Shown here one piece after another: positions 54,934 to 64,000 of a stretch of 64,000 nt of DNA (positions within the stretch are counted from its first letter, which is position 1; the number at the start of each line of letters is the position of its first letter). Source of the stretch: Oharaeibacter diazotrophicus (lineage in GTDB: Bacteria; Pseudomonadota; Alphaproteobacteria; Rhizobiales; Pleomorphomonadaceae); contig NZ_SNXY01000006.1 in the NCBI RefSeq assembly GCF_004362745.1, forward strand, positions 930,001 through 994,000. Reading direction: 5' to 3'. Both the position numbers and the translations under genes were made by a program. A model generated the notes under the pieces. The model was not told the origin of the DNA, did not search any database, and worked only from the letters and a program-made list of their open reading frames with translations.

Positions 54934-55878
54934 TCATGTCGCCGTTTCGGCATCGTCCGCAGGGAACAGCCGCACCAGCTCGCGGAGCGCAAAGGTGTGG
55001 AAGGTCGCCGCGGCGAGTTTCAGCGTGCGGTCGGCGCGGCTGACGAGGGCGAAGCGGTCGGCGCCGAGGTCGGCGTCGGCGAGTGGCTTGAACACCAGCG
55101 TACCGGCGGCGGCCTCGGCCTCGAGGCCGACCCGGGTCTGGAACGCGACGTGGCGGCCGTGCCGGGCGATCGCGCGCATGAAGGTCAGCGTGTTGGTCTC
55201 GACCGCGTTGCGCGGCGCGCCGCCGCGAAAGGCAGCGGTGGCGTCGAGCGCGGCCCGGATCGACAGGCCCTTGGCCGGCATCGCCAGAGGGTGGCGCAGG
55301 CAGTCGGCGAGCCGCACGCTCGCCATCGCCGCGATCGGGTGCGACGGCGCCACCACCGCGCCGATCCGCATCACACGGCGCAGTCCGATCTCGAGAGCGC
55401 GCCCGCCGTTGGGGTTGAAGGTCAGCCCGAGATCGACCTCCCCGGCCGTGACCAGGCGCGTCGCCTCCTCCGACACCGTCGTCACCACCGCGACGTCGAT
55501 ACCGGGATGCAGGGTCAGGAAGCGGTCGACGATGTCGGGCAGGAGATCCTGTGCGACGCTCTCGACCGTGGCGATCGAGACGCGGCCGCGGCGGATGCCC
55601 TTCAGCGCGTCGATCTCGCCGGCGACCGCCTCGAAGTCTCGGAAGGTGTCGGTGACGTGGCGCAGCAGGAGTTCGCCCGACGGCGACAGCCTGATCCGCC
55701 GGCCGATCCGCTCGAACAACGCCACGCCGAGATCGGCCTCGAGGCCGAGGATCTGCCGGTTCACCGCCGACGAGGCGACGTTGAGCTCGCGGGCGGCGGC
55801 GCGGAAGGAGCCGTGCCGGGCGACGGCCGCGAAATAGCGCAGCGCCGGCGCGAACAGGTGACGGGTGCGATCGGACAT
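54934..55878 (-). CDS. LysR-family transcriptional regulator of the purine locus
   Basis: A 314-residue LTTR. N-terminal winged HTH (LRYFAAVARHGSFRAAARELNVASSAVNRQILGLEADLGVALFER) and periplasmic-binding-like effector domain (RRGRVSIATVESVAQDLLPDIV onwards). The ATG at 55878 gives the usual distance to the HTH; the frame is open to 55965. It is in the same orientation as, and 198 bases upstream of, uraH-xdhABC, so it is a candidate activator of purine degradation; the effector is unknown. Confidence 0.9.
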   Translation of the reverse strand: MSDRTRHLFAPALRYFAAVARHGSFRAAARELNVASSAVNRQILGLEADLGVALFERIGRRIRLSPSGELLLRHVTDTFRDFEAVAGEIDALKGIRRGRVSIATVESVAQDLLPDIVDRFLTLHPGIDVAVVTTVSEEATRLVTAGEVDLGLTFNPNGGRALEIGLRRVMRIGAVVAPSHPIAAMASVRLADCLRHPLAMPAKGLSIRAALDATAAFRGGAPRNAVETNTLTFMRAIARHGRHVAFQTRVGLEAEAAAGTLVFKPLADADLGADRFALVSRADRTLKLAAATFHTFALRELVRLFPADDAETAT

Positions 55879-56263
55879 GGCCCGATCTTGCGCGATCGCG
55901 GTACCCCCGCGCAACGATCCCGCTGCGACGCGGCGCCCTCGCGGGTTTGGACAATCGAACGGCAACCTGAGAGAGTGTCATCCGCCCGAGGGCGGCAGCA
56001 GCAGCGCCGCGCCCGGCCGGCGCGATCCGGGGGATGGGCCTCCCGGACCGTGGCGACGGCCTCGTCCTCGGGCAGGAGACCGGCCATGACGCGCAAGCGT
56101 TGGACGCTGGAGGTCAGACTGACGAAAAATGCGGACCGCTGGGTACTGACGGTCCGCATTTCGTTCATCTAGTCCGATCAGGAGGCGGGCGGGGCCAACC
56201 GCCCGTCTCCACTCCGACAGATTACGCCGACCGCCGCGGATTTCAACCGCCGCGACGTCGTCC
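55879..56263. other. 385-base intergenic region between the LysR gene and aapP
   Basis: Should contain the LysR promoter at its left and the 3' end of the aap transcript at its right. A perfect 12-bp hairpin with T run is at 56127-56161 (separate entry), and a smaller 7-bp inverted repeat at 56186-56205. No gene with family resemblance or good ribosome site was found; short open frames here look like noise. Confidence 0.6.
56127..56161 (-). terminator. Intrinsic terminator of the aapJQMP operon
   Basis: Perfect 12-bp stem AAATGCGGACCG/CGGTCCGCATTT (56127-56138 with 56150-56161), 11-base loop, about 100 bases past the aapP stop. On the minus strand it is followed by a run of five T (ATTTTTCG). 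The plus strand also has TTTCGTT after it, so it could work in both directions. Confidence 0.8.
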
Positions 56264-57031
56264 TCAGTGCAGGATCTGGCTGAGGAACAGCTTGGTGCGC
56301 TCGTGCTGCGGGTTGGAGAAGAACGCGTTCGGCTCGTTCTGCTCGACGATCTGACCCTGGTCCATGAAAATCACCCGGTCGGCGACCTGGCGCGCGAAGC
56401 CCATCTCGTGGGTGACGCAGAGCATGGTCATGCCGTCGGAGGCGAGGCTGGTCATGGTGTCGAGCACCTCCTTGACCATCTCCGGGTCGAGCGCCGAGGT
56501 CGGCTCGTCGAACAGCATGATTTTCGGCTTCATGCAGAGCGAGCGCGCGATCGCGACGCGCTGCTGCTGGCCGCCCGAGAGCTGGCCGGGGTACTTGTTG
56601 GCCTGCTCGGGGATCTTGACGCGCTTCAGATAGTGCATCGCCAGATCTTCGGCGTCCTTCTTGGGCATCTTGCGGACCCAGATCGGCGCCAGCGTGCAGT
56701 TCTCCAGGATGGTGAGGTGCGGAAACAGGTTGAAGTGCTGGAACACCATGCCGACCTCGCGGCGGATTTCGTCGATCCGCTTGAGGTCGTTGGTGAGTTC
56801 GATGCCGTCGACGACGATCTTGCCCTTCTGGTGCTCCTCGAGCCGGTTGATGCAGCGGATCATCGTCGACTTGCCCGAGCCCGACGGGCCGCAGATCACG
56901 ATGCGCTCGCCGCGCGTCACGGTGAGGTTGACGTCGCGCAGGACGTGGAACTCGCCGTACCACTTGTTGACGCCGGTCATCTCCACGGCGATCTCGCGCG
57001 AGGGCGCCGGCTTGCTGCTGGTGCTGGTCAT
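56264..57031 (-). CDS. aapP: General L-amino acid ABC transporter ATP-binding protein
   Basis: A 255-residue polar amino acid ABC ATPase. Walker [14 protein letters not shown]-loop [11 protein letters not shown], signature [15 protein letters not shown], Walker [17 protein letters not shown]-loop CVTHEMGFA. Sequence class is that of AapP/BztD, the broad-specificity amino acid importer of rhizobia and relatives. Last gene of aapJ-aapQ-aapM-aapP, 64 bases after aapM. Confidence 0.95.
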   Translation of the reverse strand: MTSTSSKPAPSREIAVEMTGVNKWYGEFHVLRDVNLTVTRGERIVICGPSGSGKSTMIRCINRLEEHQKGKIVVDGIELTNDLKRIDEIRREVGMVFQHFNLFPHLTILENCTLAPIWVRKMPKKDAEDLAMHYLKRVKIPEQANKYPGQLSGGQQQRVAIARSLCMKPKIMLFDEPTSALDPEMVKEVLDTMTSLASDGMTMLCVTHEMGFARQVADRVIFMDQGQIVEQNEPNAFFSNPQHERTKLFLSQILH

Positions 57032-57095
57032 CGGTGCGTGTGTCCCCTGCAGTGTCGTTGCATCGGCGGCCGTCTGTCGCGGCCGTCCGGCGGTG

Positions 57096-58400
57096 TCAGC
57101 GTCGGCGTCCGGTGTTGAGACGGCGCTCCATGTACTGAGAATAGCGCGACATCCCGAAACAGAAGATCCAGAACACGAAGGCGGCGAAGACGAAGCCGGT
57201 CTTGCCGGTGTTCGGCGTCGCCCAGTTGGCGTCGGTGAAGTTGAACTGAATGATGCCGAGCAGGTCGAACAGGCCGATGATCAGCACCAGCGAGGTGTCC
57301 TTGAACAGGCTGATGAAGCTGTTCACGATGCCGGGGATCACGATCTTCAGCGCCTGCGGCAGGATGATCAGCCGCATCGACTGCCAGTAGCCGAGGCCCA
57401 TGGCCGCGGCCGCCTCGTACTGGCCCTTCGGGATCGCCTGCAGGCCGGCGCGGACCGTCTCGGCCATGTAGGCGGCGGAGAACAGCGCCACGCCGATCAG
57501 GGCGCGGAGGAGTTTGTCGAAGTTCACGCCCGTGGGCAGGAACAGCGGCAGCATCACCGAGGCCATGAACAGCACGGTGATCAGCGGCACGCCGCGCCAG
57601 AACTCGATGAACACCACCGAGACGAACTTGACCACCGGCAACTTGGAGCGCCGACCGAGCGCCAAGAGGATGCCGAGCGGCAGCGAGGCGACGATGCCGG
57701 TGACGGCGACGACCAGCGTCACCATCAGGCCGCCCCACAGCGACGTCTCGACCACCGGCAGCGCGATCAGCCCGAACACCACGTCGGCGATCAGGAGCGG
57801 CAGGATCAGCGCGAGCGCCACCTGCACCGGCCGCTTGAACGGGAACGACGGCAGGGCGGCGAGGACGGCGAGCACCGCCGCCACCACCCACGGCGCCAGC
57901 GGGTCGAAGCCGGTGCCGCCGTAGAGCAGGTAGAAGCCGACGATCGGGAAGACCACCAGCATGACGTAGGCCGTCACGCCCTTCCAGGGGATCTTCGGCA
58001 CCGCCAGCATGACGAGGCCGACGACGAAGAAGAGCCCGGTCAGTTCGACGCGCCAGCGCTCCTCGACCGGGTAGCGGCCGAACAGGATCTGGCCGAACTT
58101 GGCCTTGATGAACGCCCAGCAGGCGCCGACCTCGCGGCCGTCGACCGGAAGGCAGGCCTCGCGGTTGTCGCCGGTCCAGACGGCGTCGACGAACAGCCAC
58201 CGGATGATCGGCGGCAGCGCCCAGGCCAGGAACACCAGCGTCACCAGGGTGATCGCGGAGTTGACCGGGCCGGAGAACAGCCGTGCCCGGATCCAGGCCA
58301 CCGGCCCGATCGTCGAGGCCGGCGGCGGCTGCGGGGTGACGAAAGCGTCGCGGACGAAGATCGGGCGGCGCGGCGAGGACGGGGCGGTGACGTCGGTCAT
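57096..58400 (-). CDS. aapM: General L-amino acid ABC transporter permease AapM
   Basis: A 434-residue permease, long because, as in AapM/BztC, extra N-terminal helices and a periplasmic loop precede the transport domain. The C-terminal His/Glu-type permease core is visible: [46 protein letters not shown], with the EAA loop [11 protein letters not shown]. The C-terminal tail is basic ([11 protein letters not shown]). Nineteen bases after aapQ. Confidence 0.95.
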   Translation of the reverse strand: MTDVTAPSSPRRPIFVRDAFVTPQPPPASTIGPVAWIRARLFSGPVNSAITLVTLVFLAWALPPIIRWLFVDAVWTGDNREACLPVDGREVGACWAFIKAKFGQILFGRYPVEERWRVELTGLFFVVGLVMLAVPKIPWKGVTAYVMLVVFPIVGFYLLYGGTGFDPLAPWVVAAVLAVLAALPSFPFKRPVQVALALILPLLIADVVFGLIALPVVETSLWGGLMVTLVVAVTGIVASLPLGILLALGRRSKLPVVKFVSVVFIEFWRGVPLITVLFMASVMLPLFLPTGVNFDKLLRALIGVALFSAAYMAETVRAGLQAIPKGQYEAAAAMGLGYWQSMRLIILPQALKIVIPGIVNSFISLFKDTSLVLIIGLFDLLGIIQFNFTDANWATPNTGKTGFVFAAFVFWIFCFGMSRYSQYMERRLNTGRRR

Positions 58401-58419
58401 GGCTGGTACCTCCCTCGCC

Positions 58420-59622
58420 TCAGCGTTCGATCAGCGCGACGCGCGTGTTGAACCAGTTCATGAACGCGGCGGTCACCAGGCTGATCGCGAGGTAGACGCC
58501 CATGGTGAGGAAGATGACTTCGACGGCGCGTCCGGTGATGTTCAGCGTCGAGCCGGCGAAGACCGCGACGAGGTCCGGATAGCCGACGGCGACCGCCAGC
58601 GAGGAATTCTTCGTCAGGTTGAGATACTGGCTGGTCAGCGGCGGGATGATCACCCGCATCGCCTGCGGGATGATGATCCGGCGCATGGTGACGCCCGGCT
58701 TCAGGCCGAGGGCGAAGGCCGCCTCGCTCTGGCCGTGGCTGATCGCCATGATGCCGGCGCGGACCACTTCGGCGATGAAGGCTCCGGTGTAGATCACGAG
58801 GCCGAGCAGCAGCGCCATCAGTTCCGGCTTGAAGACGAAGCCGCCGACGAAGTTGAAGCCCTTGAGTTCGGGATACTCGAAGGAGAGCGGCATCCCGGCG
58901 AGGAGGAACACGACGAGAGGCAGGCCGACGACGACGGCCGCGCCGACGCGGAAGGTCGGGAAGATCTGCCCGGTCGCCTCCTGGCGGCTCTTGGCCCAGC
59001 GGGCGAGCACGAACACGGCGGCGATCGCGACGAGGACGGCGATTTCGACGGCGCCGAAACCGTCGCCCGGCACGGGCCGCGGCACGATCAGGCCGCGGTT
59101 GGAGAGGTTGGAGCCGAGCGGCAGGACCACGCCCTGCTTCGGACCCGGCAGCACCGACAGCACCGCCTTGTACCAGAACAGCAACTGCAGCAGCAGCGGC
59201 ACGTTGCGGAAGGTCTCGACGTAGACCATCGCGACCTTGGAGAGCAGCCAGTTCGGCGACAGCCGCGCGACGCCGGCGAAGAAGCCGAGCACGGTGGCCC
59301 CGACGATGCCGAGCGCGGCCACGATCAGCGTGTTGACGAGGCTGACCAGGAAAGCGCGGCCGTGGGTGTCGTCCGGCGTGAACTCGATCGGCTTCTGCGC
59401 GATGTCGAAGCCGGCGCGATCGCTCATGAAGCCGAAGCCCGACGCGATGTTGGCGGCCCGGAGGTTCTGGACGGTGTTGTCGAAGATCCACCAGCCGAAC
59501 AGCACCAGGAACAGCGCCAGCGCCACCTGATAGACGATGCCGCGGATGGTGGGGTCGTAGAGCCAGGAGCCGGCCCGCGACGGGGCGGCGAGGGGAGCGG
59601 GCGCGGTGTCACGCAGCGTCAT
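58420..59622 (-). CDS. aapQ: General L-amino acid ABC transporter permease AapQ
   Basis: A 400-residue permease with the AapQ/BztB N-terminus ([31 protein letters not shown]) and permease core [63 protein letters not shown]. It forms the channel with AapM. The ATG at 59622 has AAGG about 8 bases upstream; upstream the frame runs into the aapJ region without resemblance. Confidence 0.95.
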   Translation of the reverse strand: MTLRDTAPAPLAAPSRAGSWLYDPTIRGIVYQVALALFLVLFGWWIFDNTVQNLRAANIASGFGFMSDRAGFDIAQKPIEFTPDDTHGRAFLVSLVNTLIVAALGIVGATVLGFFAGVARLSPNWLLSKVAMVYVETFRNVPLLLQLLFWYKAVLSVLPGPKQGVVLPLGSNLSNRGLIVPRPVPGDGFGAVEIAVLVAIAAVFVLARWAKSRQEATGQIFPTFRVGAAVVVGLPLVVFLLAGMPLSFEYPELKGFNFVGGFVFKPELMALLLGLVIYTGAFIAEVVRAGIMAISHGQSEAAFALGLKPGVTMRRIIIPQAMRVIIPPLTSQYLNLTKNSSLAVAVGYPDLVAVFAGSTLNITGRAVEVIFLTMGVYLAISLVTAAFMNWFNTRVALIER

Positions 59623-59738
59623 GGGCGGCCCTTGGGAAAGTCGGATACGGTCCGAGGCGGCGCGCGGACGTTCCACGCACCGGTCCCAGCGGGAAGACCG
59701 GCCGGGCGCGGGGGCCCGGCCGGACGAGACGTCGCGGA

Positions 59739-60767
59739 TCAGCGGATCGGCGGGGCGTACTGCAGGCCGCCCTTCGACCACAGCGCGTTCAGGCCGCGCT
59801 CGATCTTCAGCGGCGAGCCGGCGCCGACGTTGCGGTCGAACGCCTCGCCGTAGTTGCCGACGGCCTTGACGATGTTGTAGGCCCAGTCGGCGCCGATGCC
59901 GATCTTCTCGCCGAAGTTGCCGTCGAGGCCGAGCAGACGCTTGATCTCGGGGTTCTCCGAGCTCTTCATCTCGTCGACGTTGGCCTGGGTCACGCCGAAC
60001 TCCTCGGCGGTGACCATGGCGTAGAGCGACCACTTCACGATCATCGCCCACTGGTCGTCGCCCTGGCGGACCGCCGGCCCGAGCGGCTCCTTGGAGATGA
60101 TCTCCGGCAGCACGACGTGGTCGTCCGGGTTGGTGAGCTTCAGGCGGATCGAGTAGAGGCCCGAGGCGTCGGTGGTGTAGGCGTCGCAGCGGCCGCTGTC
60201 GTAAGCGGCGTCGGCCTCTTCCTGCTTCTCGAACACGACCGGGTTGAACGTGAGGCCGTTGGCCTTGAACCAGTCGGCGAGGTTCAGCTCGGTGGTGGTG
60301 CCGGACTGCACGCAGATCGAGGCGCCGTTTAGCTCCTTGGCGGAGGAGACGCCGAGCGACTTCTTGGCCATGAAGCCCTGGCCGTCGTAGTAGTTCACGC
60401 CGGTGAACTGGATGCCGAGCTGGGTGTCGCGCGACATCGTCCAGGTGGAGTTGCGCGCCAGCATGTCGACTTCCTTCGACTGCAGGGCGGTGAAGCGCTC
60501 CTTGGCGTTGAGCGGGGTGAACTTCACCTTGGTGGCGTCACCGAACACGGCGGCCGCCACGGCGCGGCACATGTCGACGTCGAGACCCTTCCAGTCGCCC
60601 TTGTCGTCCGGCGCGCCGAAGCCCTGCAGACCGGCGCCGTTGACGCCGCACTGCACGAACCCCTTGGCCTTGACGTCGTCGAGCGTCCCGGCGCTCGCCG
60701 GAGCGACGGCGGCCGCGGTGGCGAGCAGTGCGCCGACGGCCAGCGTCTTCACGGAAGTGGCGTTCAT
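59739..60767 (-). CDS. aapJ: General L-amino acid ABC transporter substrate-binding protein AapJ
   Basis: A 342-residue periplasmic binding protein. Signal peptide residues 1-26 (cut after A-S-A before GTLDD). Family 3 features: VKAKGFVQCGVN, GLDVDMCRAVAAAVFGD, NSTWTMSRDTQLGIQF, and CVQSGTTTELNLADWF. It captures glutamate, aspartate and other L-amino acids in related bacteria. ATG at 60767 with GGGAG 8 bases upstream. First gene of the operon, 116 bases before aapQ, preceded by a long leader. Confidence 0.95.
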   Translation of the reverse strand: MNATSVKTLAVGALLATAAAVAPASAGTLDDVKAKGFVQCGVNGAGLQGFGAPDDKGDWKGLDVDMCRAVAAAVFGDATKVKFTPLNAKERFTALQSKEVDMLARNSTWTMSRDTQLGIQFTGVNYYDGQGFMAKKSLGVSSAKELNGASICVQSGTTTELNLADWFKANGLTFNPVVFEKQEEADAAYDSGRCDAYTTDASGLYSIRLKLTNPDDHVVLPEIISKEPLGPAVRQGDDQWAMIVKWSLYAMVTAEEFGVTQANVDEMKSSENPEIKRLLGLDGNFGEKIGIGADWAYNIVKAVGNYGEAFDRNVGAGSPLKIERGLNALWSKGGLQYAPPIR

Positions 60768-61372
60768 TCGAAGGCTCCCTTTTTTCTGTTCCGTTCGAAT
60801 CTTGGACAATCTCGAAACCGGTCCGGCATGCGGAGCGTCTCGGCGGGGTCGGCTTAATATGACGAACTCGTGGCATCCAATGCCGATTCCGGACAGGTCA
60901 TTCCGAAAATCGATGGACGTCATCGGTGCGCTCGATCCCTTCCCCACGCGTCGAGAGACCCCGGACGAGGCCGAGATGACGTCCAGTACAGGATACTCCG
61001 TGGGCAAGGTCAATGGTTGGGCAGGAAATTCCGGCCGCTTCGGGATCGGGATCCAAAGAAACGCCAACTGCCCACAAATCGAACCGCCCCGAGCCTAGCA
61101 TTTCGGCAGGCGCGCCGCCTTCGCTCGACCGATCCGACCGGCCCCTTGCCGCGCGAATATTGCGCCGCCGCTGTTGGTGACGCACCGCGGCACGCCGTCG
61201 ACCGCACCGCGGCAGGAATGTCCGCGTCGTCACGACGCCCCTTCGCAGGGCGATCATCGCATTTCGTGGCCGAGCGATCGCGCATCGTGATGGAATCGGC
61301 GAACCGCGGCCACGCGGCGAACGCCGTTCGTTCCGCCACCGGCGTCCCGGCCCTCGTCGCCCGACCCTGTGC
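60768..61372. other. 605-base intergenic region between the Lrp-type regulator and aapJ
   Basis: No gene is supported; open frames here lack family resemblance and ribosome sites. The region is visibly richer in A and T than its flanks, particularly 60770-60920 and 61000-61080, as expected for a regulatory region. A promoter candidate at 60985-61013 would give aapJ a leader of about 210 bases. A weaker -10-like TATTAA lies at 60854-60859 (minus). Confidence 0.6.
60985..61013 (-). promoter_or_regulatory. Candidate promoter of aapJQMP
   Basis: On the minus strand TTGACC (61013-61008) and TGTACT (60990-60985) are separated by exactly 17 bases, a good match to a vegetative promoter. Transcription would begin near 60978, about 210 bases before the aapJ start codon. 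Confidence 0.45.
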
Positions 61373-61810
61373 TCAGAGTCGCGCGCGGGTGCTGCGCGGG
61401 GTCGCCAGCAGCAGCGTGGTCTCGGAGGCCGTGACGCCCGGCACGAGGCGGATGCGCCGGAGCAGGGCGTCGAGGTCGGTCAGGCTGGCCGACGAAATCT
61501 CGCAGACCGCGTCCCAGCGGCCGTTGGTGGTGTGGATCGCTCCGATTTCGGGAAAGCCGGTGAGCGCGTCGACGACGCGGTCGAGCGCCCTGCCCTCGAC
61601 CTCCACCATCACCAACGCCCGCACCGGTTGCACGGATGCGTCCGAGCGCAGCACCACGGTGTAGCCGACGATTTCGCCGCTCTCCTCGAGACGCGCGATC
61701 CGCGCGCGAACGGTGGCGCGCGACAGGTCCAGTTCGGCCGCGATGTCGGTGACGCTGCGGCGGGCGTCGTGGCGCAGGATCGCGATCAGCTGACGGTCGA
61801 CGGCATCCAT
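61373..61810 (-). CDS. Lrp/AsnC-family transcriptional regulator
   Basis: A 145-residue regulator with an N-terminal HTH (LIAILRHDARRSVTDIAAELDLSRATVRARIARLEESGEIVGY) and a C-terminal RAM/ligand domain (ALVMVEVEGRALDRVVDAL, IHTTNGRWDAVCEI). Such proteins sense amino acids. Divergent from arginase across 129 bases, so it is the probable arginine- or ornithine-responsive regulator of the arginase-ocd operon. Confidence 0.92.
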   Translation of the reverse strand: MDAVDRQLIAILRHDARRSVTDIAAELDLSRATVRARIARLEESGEIVGYTVVLRSDASVQPVRALVMVEVEGRALDRVVDALTGFPEIGAIHTTNGRWDAVCEISSASLTDLDALLRRIRLVPGVTASETTLLLATPRSTRARL

Positions 61811-61939
61811 GACTTCCGTTCCGGGCGAAGTCGCTTTCCGAAACGGTAGAACGAGCCGCCGGATCGCGCAATTCGGTCCGTTCCAAGCGCCGCGCCGGGA
61901 TGCGAGTCTCTCCGGACGGGGCGACTACGGAGGACGGGC

Positions 61940-62866
61940 ATGGAGCGGTCGTGCATTCTGGTCGGGGTGCCTGTGCAGGCGGGGACGGGCCGTCGCGGCT
62001 GCGACATGGGTCCGAACGCCTATCGCGCCGCCGGCCTCGCCGAGGCCCTCGCGGACCTCGGCCACGGCGTCGTCGACCGCGGCAACCTCGCGGTGACGCC
62101 GTCGGCCGTGCCGGCCCACCCCAATCCGGCGATCCGAAACCTCGCCGAGGTCGCGGCCTGGACCCGGCACCTCGCCGACATCGCCCATGCCGAAGCGGCC
62201 GAGGGCGTGCCGATCTTCCTCGGCGGCGACCACAGCCTGTCCGCCGGCACCATGACCGGCCTCGCCCGCCGCGCCCGCGAGGAGGGCCGTGAGCTGTTCG
62301 TGCTCTGGCTCGACGCCCATCCGGACATGCACACGCTCGCGACCACCACGAGCGGCAATCTCCACGGCGTGCCGATGGCCTATGCCGCGGGGATCGCCGA
62401 CTTCGCCCCGCACCTGCCCGCCCCGCCGGCGACGCTCGAGCCGGAGAACGTCTGCCAGATCGGTCTGCGCAGCGTCGACCCGGCCGAGCGCGAGGCGCTG
62501 CGCCGCTCCGGCATCTGCGTCCACGACATGCGCGACGTCGACGAGATCGGCATCGCCCCGCTGGTGCGCCGCTTCGTCGAGCGGGTCGTGGCGGCCGACG
62601 GCATCGTCCACGTCAGCCTCGACGTCGACTTCCTCGATCCCGCCATCGCGCCGGGCGTCGGCACCACCGTGCCGGGCGGCGCCACCTTCCGCGAGGCCCA
62701 TCTCGCCATGGAGATGCTGCACGACAGCGGCCGCGTCCGCTCGCTCGACCTCGTCGAGCTCAACCCCTTCCTCGACGAGCGCGGCCGCACCGCGACGCTG
62801 ATGGTCGACCTCGCCGCCAGCCTGTTCGGCCGCCGCGTGCTCGACCGCCCCACCCCGAGCTTCTGA
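61940..62866 (+). CDS. rocF: Arginase
   Basis: Hydrolyses L-arginine to ornithine and urea, cytosolic, binuclear manganese enzyme of 308 residues. Metal ligands are visible: His98 (LGGDHSLS), Asp125-x-His127-x-Asp129 (WLDAHPDMHT), Asp228 and Asp230 (SLDVDFLDP). The substrate-contacting TTSGNLHGVP is present. GGAGGACGGGC precedes the ATG. Twelve bases before the ornithine cyclodeaminase gene, making a two-step arginine to proline route. Confidence 0.95.
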   Translation: MERSCILVGVPVQAGTGRRGCDMGPNAYRAAGLAEALADLGHGVVDRGNLAVTPSAVPAHPNPAIRNLAEVAAWTRHLADIAHAEAAEGVPIFLGGDHSLSAGTMTGLARRAREEGRELFVLWLDAHPDMHTLATTTSGNLHGVPMAYAAGIADFAPHLPAPPATLEPENVCQIGLRSVDPAEREALRRSGICVHDMRDVDEIGIAPLVRRFVERVVAADGIVHVSLDVDFLDPAIAPGVGTTVPGGATFREAHLAMEMLHDSGRVRSLDLVELNPFLDERGRTATLMVDLAASLFGRRVLDRPTPSF

Positions 62867-62878
62867 AGGCGCGAGACC

Positions 62879-63931
62879 ATGCTGAACCAGGTTCCCTTCG
62901 TCAGCGTCCACAACATGATGCGCCTCGTGAACGGCCTCGGGGTCGAGCGGGTGCTGACCGACCTCGCCGGCTATGTCGAGGAGGACTTCCGGCGCTGGCA
63001 GGCCTTCGACAAGACGCCGCGCGTCGCCGCGCACAGCGCCGACGGCGTCATCGAGCTGATGCCGACCAGCGACGGAATCTCCTACGGCTTCAAGTACGTG
63101 AACGGGCATCCGAAGAATCTGCGCGAGGGACTGCAGACCGTGACGGCCTTCGGCGTCCTCGCCGAGGTCGCCACCGGCTACCCCCGGCTGATCTCGGAGA
63201 TGACCATCCTGACCGCCCTGCGCACCGCCGCGGCCTCGGCGGTCGCAGCCCGGGCGCTCGCCCCGGCCGGCGTGCGCACCATGGCGGTGATCGGCAACGG
63301 CGCGCAGTGCGAGTTCCAGGCGCTCGCCTTCAAGGCGATCCTCGGCGTCGATCGCCTGCGCCTCTACGACGTCGACCCCGTGGCGACGCGCAAGGCGACG
63401 CGCAACCTCGCCCGCTACGGCTTCGAGATCGTCGAGGCGGCGAGCGTCGCCGAGGCGGTCGAGGGCGCCGGCATCGTCACCACGGTGACCGCCGACAAGC
63501 GCAACGCCACCGTGCTCCACGACAACCTCGTCGGCCCTGGCGTCCATATCAACGCCGTCGGCGGCGACTGCCCGGGCAAGACCGAGCTTTCGGCCGACAT
63601 CCTGCGCCGGGCCGACATCGTCGTCGAATACGCGCCGCAGACCCGGATCGAGGGCGAGATCCAGCAGCTCGCGCCCGACCATCCCGTCACCGAACTGTGG
63701 GAGGTGCTGACCGGCGCCAAGCCCGGGCGGACCGGCCGCGACCGCGTCACCGTGTTCGATTCGGTCGGCTTCGCGATCGAGGATTTCTCGGCGCTGCGCT
63801 ACGTCCACGACCGCGTGAGCGAACACGCCGGTTTCGTCGAGCAGCTCGACATGATCGCCGACCCGGACGAGCCGCGCGACCTCCTCGGCATGCTGCACCG
63901 GGCCGAGACGACCGGTCAGGTCGCGGCCTGA
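62879..63931 (+). CDS. ocd: Ornithine cyclodeaminase
   Basis: Converts ornithine to proline and ammonia with bound NAD, 350 residues. Family features: MTILTALRTAAASAVAARAL, dinucleotide loop VIGNGAQCEFQALAFKAI, YDVDPVATRKATRNL, and NAVGGDCPGKTELS with the catalytic Asp. It belongs to the Agrobacterium-type OCD group (VNGHPKNLREGLQTVTAFG). Second gene after arginase. The 69 bases after its stop show nothing. Confidence 0.95.
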   Translation: MLNQVPFVSVHNMMRLVNGLGVERVLTDLAGYVEEDFRRWQAFDKTPRVAAHSADGVIELMPTSDGISYGFKYVNGHPKNLREGLQTVTAFGVLAEVATGYPRLISEMTILTALRTAAASAVAARALAPAGVRTMAVIGNGAQCEFQALAFKAILGVDRLRLYDVDPVATRKATRNLARYGFEIVEAASVAEAVEGAGIVTTVTADKRNATVLHDNLVGPGVHINAVGGDCPGKTELSADILRRADIVVEYAPQTRIEGEIQQLAPDHPVTELWEVLTGAKPGRTGRDRVTVFDSVGFAIEDFSALRYVHDRVSEHAGFVEQLDMIADPDEPRDLLGMLHRAETTGQVAA

Positions 63932-64000
63932 CCGCCCCGGCGTCGCACGGCTGGCGTTCCGCGCCCGGGTCGCTAGGATGGCCGCCCCATCAGACCCGAG

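Noticed and set aside
60870-61664. Plus-strand open frame between aapJ and the Lrp-type gene
   Set aside because: It lies partly antisense to the Lrp-type gene, has no family motif and no ribosome site; the region is better seen as regulatory.

Overview
The window is a GC-rich (roughly 70% by eye, not counted) chromosomal segment of an alphaproteobacterium, most likely of the order Hyphomicrobiales (Rhizobiales). Grounds: the argS - SPOR - nagZ - scpA - scpB - tatABC - serS - surE gene order, an AapJQMP amino acid importer, a rhizobial-style purine catabolism block, and three copies of a palindromic intergenic repeat that resembles the RIME elements of rhizobia. No tRNA, rRNA, CRISPR array, prophage or insertion sequence was recognised.

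Layout. 1-17.8 kb is housekeeping, all on the minus strand: surE (cut by the window edge), serS, a beta-barrel protein, tatC/B/A, an orphan ABC ATPase, scpB/scpA, nagZ, a SPOR-domain protein, argS, a VOC protein and a YbaK-type deacylase, a secreted subtilase, pyrG and secG with a very long Ala/Pro tail. 18-27.3 kb is mixed: ygfZ-like and an HD hydrolase (operon), an unknown lipoprotein, a small tyrosine phosphatase, a divergent ArsR/SDR pair with a probable operator, pyruvate phosphate dikinase with a MeaB-type GTPase, and a TadE/G-like pseudopilin-type protein whose end overlaps an MFS transporter.

28.7-33.8 kb is the most interesting region: a lasso peptide biosynthetic locus. A 57-residue precursor (33604-33777, minus) has Thr at leader position -2, a core starting with Ala-Gly-Pro, Asp at core position 9 and a C-terminal Ser. 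It is followed in one operon by an HPr-kinase-like protein, a sulfotransferase and a PqqD-like recognition protein. Converging on these from the plus strand are a 2OG-Fe(II) oxygenase and an asparagine-synthase-like lasso cyclase. The usual B2 leader peptidase is not found in the window. The expected product is a nine-residue-ring lasso peptide with a candidate kinase, sulfotransferase and hydroxylase as tailoring enzymes.

33.8-42.9 kb holds a SleB-type cell wall hydrolase, an AcuI-type reductase, a large DUF2339 membrane protein, a CDF metal exporter with an enlarged cytoplasmic part, and penicillin-binding protein 1C. 43-55.9 kb is a purine uptake and oxidation locus, all minus strand: a LysR regulator, uraH, xdhA-xdhB-xdhC, a BMP-type ABC importer (ATPase, two permeases, binding protein) and the membrane urate oxidase PuuD. 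RIME-like repeats lie in or beside it. 56.2-60.8 kb is aapJQMP, and 61.3-63.9 kb an Lrp-type regulator divergent from arginase and ornithine cyclodeaminase, so the right end is concerned with nitrogen-rich compounds (purines, glutamate-type amino acids, arginine).
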